Assembly: GCA_018057635.1 (NCBI GenBank)
Contig: JAGPDJ010000113.1
Coordinates: forward strand, 1-5,009
Direction of reading: 5' to 3'
From: Ferruginibacter sp.
GTDB lineage: Bacteria > Bacteroidota > Bacteroidia > Chitinophagales > Chitinophagaceae
DNA length: 5,009 nt
Below the pieces are notes generated by a model. The model was not told where the DNA came from. It saw only the letters and a list, made by a program, of their open reading frames with translations, and did no database searches. The position numbers and the translations under genes were made by a program. Shown here one piece after another: positions 1-5,009 of the stretch (position 1 is the stretch's first letter; every line of letters begins with the position of its first letter).

Positions 1-889
1 GGATAATACTGCACTGGACCTCATCAGTGGTTTATCCCTCACATTTCCTGTACGAAGCAACCCGGGATTTACATACGGCTCCGGATTAAGAGACCAGGCC
101 ATGGTTCTGGAAACACTAACATTAATGGGTAAACGAGATAAAGCTGCCACTGTCCTTACAAGTGTTGCCGGTAGTCTTTCCCAGGATAGCTGGTATAGTA
201 CCCAGACAACAGCTTATTCATTGATCGCAATTGCAAAGTACTGTGGCAAAAACCCATCAGGTGAAAAGATCATTGCGGCAACAAGCATTAATGGATTAAA
301 AACTGACATCACTTCAGCCTCTTACCTGAAACAATTACCCGTTGTTTTCAAGAATGGAGACGCTCCGGTAAATATTGTGAACAAAGGAAAAAACACCCTC
401 TACCTGAAACTGATCACCAGGGGTCAGCCGCTTACAGGAGACAGTATAAAACCTGTAAATAATTCCGGAACACTTATCATGAATGTATCATACATTTCAC
501 AAAATGCATCAGTACTGGACATAACAAAGCTTCAGCAGGGAACAGATTTTATTGCCAAAGTCAGCATAACCAACACGGGTAAACGAGGTACATTCACTCA
601 AATGGCCCTTTCACAGGTGTTTCCCTCCGGATGGGAAATACTGAACCCACGGATGGTGGATGGAGAAGGCGCTTTTAAATCATCAGCTTCCACCTACCAG
701 GATGTACGCGACGACCGGGTATACAGCTATTTTAACATCAGGCAAAATGAAACACTCACTTATTATGTTCAGCTAAATGCTACATATCCCGGAAGGTTTT
801 ATTTACCGGCAACATCATGCCAGTCGATGTACGATAACACGATAACCGCGTCTACTTCAGGTAAATGGGTAGAAGTGATTAATCAGTAA
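1..889 (+). CDS. Alpha-2-macroglobulin family protein, C-terminal part (5' end outside window)
   Basis: The reading frame is open from base 2 to the TAA at 887-889, giving 295 residues. It has no start of its own: the ATG at 101 is internal, because homologous-looking sequence continues upstream of it. Residues 1 to about 85 look like the end of the helical thioester-type (TED) domain, with GLRDQAMVLETLTLMG followed by WYSTQTTAYSLIAIAKY at 64-80, a pattern typical of bacterial alpha-2-macroglobulins. The rest is beta-rich macroglobulin/receptor-binding-like sequence. It includes DDRVYSYF (237-244) and the terminal signature PGRFYLPATSCQSMYD (263-278), which match the conserved tail of E. coli YfhM-like proteins. 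Members of the family are usually well over 1,500 residues, so most of the protein, including signal peptide, bait region and any CxEQ thioester, is not visible. The inferred role is an envelope-located trap for foreign proteases. The pbpC gene 78 bases downstream is the classical partner and supports the call. Confidence 0.87.
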   Translation, partial: DNTALDLISGLSLTFPVRSNPGFTYGSGLRDQAMVLETLTLMGKRDKAATVLTSVAGSLSQDSWYSTQTTAYSLIAIAKYCGKNPSGEKIIAATSINGLKTDITSASYLKQLPVVFKNGDAPVNIVNKGKNTLYLKLITRGQPLTGDSIKPVNNSGTLIMNVSYISQNASVLDITKLQQGTDFIAKVSITNTGKRGTFTQMALSQVFPSGWEILNPRMVDGEGAFKSSASTYQDVRDDRVYSYFNIRQNETLTYYVQLNATYPGRFYLPATSCQSMYDNTITASTSGKWVEVINQ

Positions 890-900
890 ATATTTAATTT

Positions 901-962
901 GAGATGTGTGATTTATGATGTATGATTTAACGACAGCTCACAAATCATAAATCATACATCTC
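901..962. repeat. Imperfect palindromic intergenic repeat (62 bp) upstream of pbpC
   Basis: The left arm (901-919) and right arm (944-962) are 19-base inverted repeats with one mismatch, which would be a G-U wobble in RNA. They flank a 24-base centre. The left half is also an imperfect tandem duplication: GATGTGTGATTTA at 903-915 and GATGTATGATTTA at 917-929. This allows a second pairing, the exact 12-base match of 917-928 with 949-960. Bases 922-928 (ATGATTT) can also pair with 942-948 inside the main hairpin. Similar simple-word palindromes (ATTTATGAT/ATCATAAAT) are, from memory, common between genes in some Bacteroidota, so a dispersed REP-like element is the leading explanation. No T-tract follows, so it is a poor intrinsic terminator. 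The right arm ends 5 bases before the pbpC ATG and could hide its ribosome landing site. Confidence 0.85.
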
Positions 963-967
963 ATCAA

Positions 968-3358
968 ATGAATGTGATCCAACATACCGCTAACAGATTC
1001 ACCAGGCTTACGCTAAAAACCAAAGCTGCCTTGTTGTGTGTGTTGCTGTTATTAATATTATTCTGTTGGATGCTCCCAGATAAACTATTCATTGCACCTA
1101 CCAGTTATGTTATTGAAGATGCAAACGGGAACCTGCTGAACGCTTCTATAGCAGCTGATGGGCAATGGAGGTTTCCGTACAATGCAGATGTTCCGGAGAA
1201 ATTCATTGATTGTATCACTACGTTTGAAGACAAGCGCTTTTTCAAACACCCTGGTATTGATGTTGCTGCCATTGCAAGGGCAACCATTGCAAATTTCAGC
1301 AAGCGGCAAATCATACAAGGTGGAAGTACCATTACCATGCAGGTAATACGCATGGCAAAAAAAAACAATGAACGCAGTATCTGGAATAAGTTAAAAGAAA
1401 GTTTGTTCGCCCTGCGCCTGGAAATGAGTTGTTCAAAAAAAGAGATATTGGGCTTGTATGCTTCCAATGCGCCATTTGGAAGTAATGTGGTAGGACTGGA
1501 TGCTGCTGCCTGGCGTTATTTTGGAAGGACTGCAAAAAAATTAAGCTGGGCAGAAATGGCCACCCTTGCTGTTTTGCCCAATGCACCCTCACTGGTTCAT
1601 CCCGGCAAAAACAGGGAAGAATTAATTAAAAAAAGAAACAGGCTTTTAGACAAACTGGCTGCTGACGGAAAAATAACACCTGAAACTGCCAGTTTATCCA
1701 AACTGGAATCACTTCCGGAAAAACCAATACCATTACCACAACAAGCCCCTCACCTGCTTCAAAGATTTAAAAAGGAAATAAACGGAACAGATCTTTCCAC
1801 TAAAATTAAAACAACATTAGATGGCAGGTTGCAACAACAGGTTACTGCATTACTTCAACAACAACATCAGCAGCTAAAGGGAAATGGCATCAACAATATT
1901 TGTGCTTTGGTTTTGGATGTGGAAACAGGAAACACTTTATCCTATGTAGGTAACATTTATGATCCTTCCAACAAAGAACTGGAAAGTCATGTTGATGTTA
2001 TTTCAGCACCCCGGAGCCCGGGAAGTGTATTAAAACCGATCCTGTATGCAGCCATGTTAAGCGATGGCATGATACTGCCAAATACACTTATTGCAGATAT
2101 CCCTACAGATATTGCAGGATATATACCGCAAAATTTTAATCTTGAATATGATGGTGCTGTACCTGCAGGACATGCCATAGCCAGGAGCCTGAACATTCCT
2201 GCTGTTCGGTTACTTCAACAATACAGGTACCAGCGTTTTTTTGAAACATTGAATAACTGTGGTATTACTACCTTAAAAAAACCAGCAGACCATTATGGCC
2301 TCAGCCTGATACTTGGTGGATGTGAAATAAATATGTGGGAACTGGCAGGATTATATGCATCATTTGCAAGAATGCTCAATCACCAGCAAAAAAATAAAGG
2401 CATAATAGATACCCGTGATTTTCATCCTCCGCTATTTTATAAAAAAGAAGAACCGAAAACCGAACAAAGGAATATCAGCATTGATGCCACTTCGGTGTAC
2501 TTTACTTTCAGGGCTATGCAGGATGTGATGCGGCCCGGGGAAGAAGGGCTCTGGCAACAATTTACATCTGCCCAGAAAATTTCATGGAAAACAGGCACCA
2601 GCTTCGGGTTCCGCGATGGATGGGCAATTGGAGTAACTCCTGCAAATGTTGTAGCTGTGTGGGTTGGAAATACCGATGGTGAAGGGCGCCCCGGGTTGAT
2701 TGGGGTAAACACAGCCGCTCCCGTTATGTTCGACATTTTTCGGTTACTCCCCACCGTTAACTGGTTTGCAAAACCGGCATATAATTATGTACATATACCT
2801 GTTTGCAGGCAAACCGGGTTCAGGGCAAACATCGATTGCAAAGATATTGACACGCTTTTTATGCCACCCAATGCAGGTAAGTCGGCATTATGCCCTTATC
2901 ATAAGATCATTCACCTTGATCCAACTCAGAAATTCCAGGTAACAGAAAATTGTGTGAGCCCCGGAAACATGGTACATAAAAGCTGGTTTATATTACCACC
3001 TGCCATGGAATTTTATTATAAACAACATAACCACGATTACATACCATTGCCGGATTTCATGACAGGTTGTTCTGTAAACGAATACAGCAGGCCAATGGAG
3101 ATCATTTATCCGCAGCCCGCTGCAAAGATCTATGTTCCACTGGAGATCAATGGGGAAAGAGGAAAAGCTATTTTCACTGCCATGCACCGTAAAAAAAATT
3201 CAAAAATTTTCTGGAGCCTGGATGACCAATTCATAGGCAGTACAGAGGGTTTTCACCAACTGGCATTGAGTCCCGTTGCCGGTAAACATGTAATTACCCT
3301 CACTGATCAATATGGAACTGCCGTTTCCCGGGAATTTGAGATCATTGTAAAAAAATAA
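968..3358 (+). CDS. pbpC: Penicillin-binding protein 1C (bifunctional peptidoglycan glycosyltransferase/transpeptidase)
   Basis: This class A penicillin-binding protein polymerises lipid II into glycan strands and cross-links the peptides on the outer face of the inner membrane. Its 796 residues compare with about 770 in E. coli PbpC. A short cytoplasmic N-terminus precedes one membrane helix (about 20-36). The GT51 domain follows, with EDKRFFKHPGID (87-98, catalytic Glu87), GGSTITMQ (118-125) and a third motif carrying the second Glu at 144. LYASNAPFGSN and PNAPS (204-208) are in the PBP1C style. The transpeptidase domain has SVLK (353-356, catalytic Ser353), SLN (407-409) and KTGTS (541-545). 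A cysteine-containing linker (about 600-705) leads to a C-terminal BiPBP_C-type beta domain (about 709-793). The ATG at 968 is chosen because an in-frame stop lies at 923-925, no earlier ATG follows it, and the next Met (35) is inside the membrane helix. No Shine-Dalgarno is visible. The alpha-2-macroglobulin gene upstream is its usual neighbour. Confidence 0.97.
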   Translation: MNVIQHTANRFTRLTLKTKAALLCVLLLLILFCWMLPDKLFIAPTSYVIEDANGNLLNASIAADGQWRFPYNADVPEKFIDCITTFEDKRFFKHPGIDVAAIARATIANFSKRQIIQGGSTITMQVIRMAKKNNERSIWNKLKESLFALRLEMSCSKKEILGLYASNAPFGSNVVGLDAAAWRYFGRTAKKLSWAEMATLAVLPNAPSLVHPGKNREELIKKRNRLLDKLAADGKITPETASLSKLESLPEKPIPLPQQAPHLLQRFKKEINGTDLSTKIKTTLDGRLQQQVTALLQQQHQQLKGNGINNICALVLDVETGNTLSYVGNIYDPSNKELESHVDVISAPRSPGSVLKPILYAAMLSDGMILPNTLIADIPTDIAGYIPQNFNLEYDGAVPAGHAIARSLNIPAVRLLQQYRYQRFFETLNNCGITTLKKPADHYGLSLILGGCEINMWELAGLYASFARMLNHQQKNKGIIDTRDFHPPLFYKKEEPKTEQRNISIDATSVYFTFRAMQDVMRPGEEGLWQQFTSAQKISWKTGTSFGFRDGWAIGVTPANVVAVWVGNTDGEGRPGLIGVNTAAPVMFDIFRLLPTVNWFAKPAYNYVHIPVCRQTGFRANIDCKDIDTLFMPPNAGKSALCPYHKIIHLDPTQKFQVTENCVSPGNMVHKSWFILPPAMEFYYKQHNHDYIPLPDFMTGCSVNEYSRPMEIIYPQPAAKIYVPLEINGERGKAIFTAMHRKKNSKIFWSLDDQFIGSTEGFHQLALSPVAGKHVITLTDQYGTAVSREFEIIVKK

Positions 3359-3359
3359 T

Positions 3360-3394
3360 GCAGGTTTACTGTTATTAAAAATCTGCTTACTTTT
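3360..3394 (+). terminator. Weak intrinsic terminator-like hairpin after pbpC
   Basis: GCAGGTTT (3360-3367) can pair with AAATCTGC (3379-3386). This gives an 8-bp stem with one G-U pair and an 11-base loop, starting two bases after the end of the pbpC stop codon. It is followed by the T-rich run TTACTTTT (3387-3394). Position and order fit a terminator, but the stem is short and AU-rich at the loop end and the T-tract is interrupted, so read-through is likely. It could also be a chance pairing in AT-rich sequence. Confidence 0.35.
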
Positions 3395-3401
3395 AACTTT
3401 A
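3394..3401 (+). promoter_or_regulatory. Possible Bacteroidota-type -7 promoter element for the C1 peptidase gene
   Basis: TAACTTTA resembles the TAnnTTTG core recognised by the Bacteroidota housekeeping sigma factor, with one mismatch at the last base. It lies 27 bases before the ATG at 3429, leaving a short leader after an expected start of transcription near 3408. No convincing TTTG element exists at the usual distance upstream; only a poor TTATT is found near 3372. The call rests on one half of the promoter and on the gap following a terminator-like hairpin. Confidence 0.3.
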
Positions 3402-3428
3402 CACACTTAACGCTTTAATTTACTTCTT

Positions 3429-5006
3429 ATGGCATTACACATGGTAGATGACCCGCAGGATCAGCAGGATGATTACAATGACAATTCAGGATCTGGTGGC
3501 GGACGCCGGCCCGGAGGTGGAGGTGGTGGTAGCCTTCTCGGACTGTTACCATTACTTTTTACCCTGTTTAAAGGAGGAAAAGGAATGATCTTTTTATTGA
3601 TTTTGCTTGCAGGTGGATATTTTTTATTGAACAAAGGCGGATGCAACAACAACACTGCTTCAACCATTCAAAACCTGTTCTCGCAAAGTGGATACAAATA
3701 TGATGAGAACGAATTTAAAAAGGCAAGTGTGTATGAAGGACTGGAAGATGACAATACTAAAAATCCTTTACCCGAAGCCGTTTCATTAATAAAATATGCA
3801 CCGCAACGCCTTAACCAGGGCAGGCAGGGAAGTTGTGTTGCCTGGAGCAGTGTTTATGCAGCAAGAACGATCCTCGAATCAAGCAGTACCAGGAACGATC
3901 CTAACCAGGTTGCATTTAGCCCTGCATTTGTTTACAATAATATTGCGCTGGAAGATTGCCAGGGTTCTTACATATTAAGAGCCATGGAATTCCTTCAAAG
4001 AACAGGATCTGTGCCTATGCAGGATTTTCAATATGATGAAACGGATTGCAGCCGGCAGGCAAACAATGCCCTGATACAAAAAGCTGCCAATAACAAAATA
4101 CATGGATTTAACAGGCTTACAGAAACAGATGATGTAAACGGTATCAATATCAGGGCTGTAAAAGAACACCTGGCAAAAGATGCACCCGTTGTTATTGGGA
4201 TGATGGTTGGCGGAAGTTTTATGCAGGATATGATAGGAGAAAAAGTGTGGCATCCTACTAATGAAGACAGGCAACAAATGGGCTTTGGCGGCCATGCCAT
4301 GTGCGTGATCGGTTACGATGACCGGGTAGAGGGTGGCGCTTTCCAGATCATGAACAGCTGGGGCCCCGACTGGGGAGAGAATGGGATCGCATATGTTAGA
4401 TATGGCGATTTTAAAGAGTTTGTAAGAGAAGCTTACGGAATAGATCCCTTACAAAAAAGTGGAGCCGCACTGGATATTGCCTTTGAATGCAATATTGGTT
4501 TGGTAAACAATGATACGAAGCAAAATATAGCACTTACAGTAACTTCCGGAAATATTTTTAAAACAGTTAGCCCCATTAAAAAGGGAACGAAATTTAAAAT
4601 AGAACTGAAAAATGCTGTTGAATGTTATGCATATATATTCACACCAGACCTCTCCGGAAAAAGCATAGTGCTGTTTCCGTACAAACCCATTCACTCACCT
4701 TATTTCGGCATAACGGGTTATCGTTTGTTCCCGAGAAAAGAATCTATCCAGGCAGATGAAGTTGGCAATAAAGATTACATGGGAATTGTAGTAAGTAAAC
4801 AGGCGCTAGATTACAATGCAATTAATACAGCTATTAACAACAGTTCAAAACCTGATTTTACATCAAAATTAAATGAAGCTGTTTCGGCCAATACCATCAA
4901 AAATGTAATCTTCAGCAGTGGAACCAATAACAGTATTTATTTTAAAGCAAATGCGGCAGGTAATAGTAATATTGTAACCTGTATTGTTGAAATTGATAAA
5001 CAATGA
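3429..5006 (+). CDS. Membrane-anchored papain-like (C1 family) cysteine peptidase with C-terminal DUF4384-like domain
   Basis: This 525-residue protein is predicted to cleave peptide bonds with a papain-type triad in the envelope. An Asp/Gln-rich N-terminus (7-19) and a Gly/Arg segment (21-34, six glycines at 29-34) precede a hydrophobic region (36-47) and a membrane helix (about 52-67). Positive charges before the helix suggest N-in, C-out. The peptidase domain spans about 113-340: oxyanion Gln130, Cys136 in GSCVAW, His289 in GGHAMCVIGYDD, and Asn309 in MNSWGPDWGENG. The Gln-to-Cys spacing of six equals that of papain. No I29-type propeptide is apparent; only about 45 residues separate membrane and catalytic domain. 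Residues about 365-465 (CYAYIFTPDLSGKSIVLFPY, RLFPR, DYMGIVVS) resemble DUF4384, a beta domain often fused to peptidases, and about 60 further residues follow. The ATG at 3429 is the first after the in-frame stop at 3408-3410; Met5 is an alternative. Substrate is unknown. Confidence 0.9.
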   Translation: MALHMVDDPQDQQDDYNDNSGSGGGRRPGGGGGGSLLGLLPLLFTLFKGGKGMIFLLILLAGGYFLLNKGGCNNNTASTIQNLFSQSGYKYDENEFKKASVYEGLEDDNTKNPLPEAVSLIKYAPQRLNQGRQGSCVAWSSVYAARTILESSSTRNDPNQVAFSPAFVYNNIALEDCQGSYILRAMEFLQRTGSVPMQDFQYDETDCSRQANNALIQKAANNKIHGFNRLTETDDVNGINIRAVKEHLAKDAPVVIGMMVGGSFMQDMIGEKVWHPTNEDRQQMGFGGHAMCVIGYDDRVEGGAFQIMNSWGPDWGENGIAYVRYGDFKEFVREAYGIDPLQKSGAALDIAFECNIGLVNNDTKQNIALTVTSGNIFKTVSPIKKGTKFKIELKNAVECYAYIFTPDLSGKSIVLFPYKPIHSPYFGITGYRLFPRKESIQADEVGNKDYMGIVVSKQALDYNAINTAINNSSKPDFTSKLNEAVSANTIKNVIFSSGTNNSIYFKANAAGNSNIVTCIVEIDKQ

Positions 5007-5009
5007 TGC

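Noticed and set aside
101..889. ATG at 101 as the true start of the first gene
   Set aside because: The frame stays open to base 2, and the upstream 33 codons (ending SGLRDQA) continue the alpha-2-macroglobulin helical domain. The gene is therefore truncated by the window edge, not a short separate gene.
895..901. TAATTTG as a -7 promoter element for pbpC
   Set aside because: It is one base short of the TAnnTTTG spacing and has no -33 partner upstream; in AT-rich intergenic sequence this is expected by chance.
890..962. Palindrome at 901-962 as a Rho-independent terminator for the alpha-2-macroglobulin gene
   Set aside because: The stem is AT-rich, has a 24-base centre and is followed by ATCAAATG with no T-tract, so it does not fit an intrinsic terminator.
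1085..1592. Overlapping open frames on the - strand and in another + frame inside pbpC
   Set aside because: They lie entirely within a well-supported coding gene, have no recognisable domains or sensible initiation context, and look like shadow frames.
1839..1878. CAA/CAG-rich stretch in pbpC as a repeat element
   Set aside because: It encodes a short Gln-rich helix segment (QQQHQQ) in the linker between the two catalytic domains, with irregular units, and appears to be ordinary coding sequence.
3491..3530. GGT/GGA triplet-rich stretch as a microsatellite or mobile-element remnant
   Set aside because: It encodes the Gly-rich leader in frame with mixed glycine codons and no clean repeat unit, so it is better explained as low-complexity protein sequence.
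3975..4300. Two - strand open frames of about 90-106 codons opposite the cysteine peptidase
   Set aside because: They oppose the catalytic domain, which is clearly coding on the + strand. Their translations have the biased, motif-free look of antisense frames.
5003..5009. ATGATG overlapping the stop codon of the last gene as the start of a fourth, translationally coupled gene
   Set aside because: Two ATG triplets (5003 and 5006) are present in a coupling-like arrangement, but only one or two codons are visible, so no gene can be supported.

Overview
The window looks like Bacteroidota chromosome, most likely from the Chitinophagaceae/Sphingobacteriales side of the phylum. The evidence is indirect: moderately low GC, no Shine-Dalgarno sequence before either visible start, a TAnnTTTG-like promoter core, and proteins that read like the Bacteroidota versions of their families. 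No rRNA or other phylogenetic marker is present, so this placement is an inference.

There are three protein-coding genes, all on the + strand and tightly packed. (1) Positions 1-889 hold the C-terminal ~295 residues of a large bacterial alpha-2-macroglobulin-family protein whose 5' part lies off the window. (2) Positions 968-3358 hold a complete pbpC, encoding the bifunctional peptidoglycan glycosyltransferase/transpeptidase PBP1C, with all expected catalytic residues. (3) Positions 3429-5006 hold a complete 525-residue membrane-anchored papain-like (C1) cysteine peptidase, with a glycine-rich N-terminus and a C-terminal DUF4384-like beta domain.

The 78-base gap between genes 1 and 2 is almost filled by an imperfect palindrome whose right arm ends 5 bases before the pbpC start codon. 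The 70-base gap between genes 2 and 3 holds a weak terminator-like hairpin right after the pbpC stop, then a possible promoter core, so gene 3 may be its own transcription unit.

The alpha-2-macroglobulin/pbpC pair is a known conserved association (yfhM and pbpC in E. coli). The usual interpretation is a periplasmic protease trap working with a cell-wall repair synthase as envelope defence. The less familiar element is gene 3, an envelope-anchored cysteine peptidase next to a protease trap. Whether the three are functionally linked cannot be decided from one window. I see no RNA genes, CRISPR array, transposase or prophage signal. The region reads as ordinary core envelope biology with a few points worth checking, not as a clearly new system.
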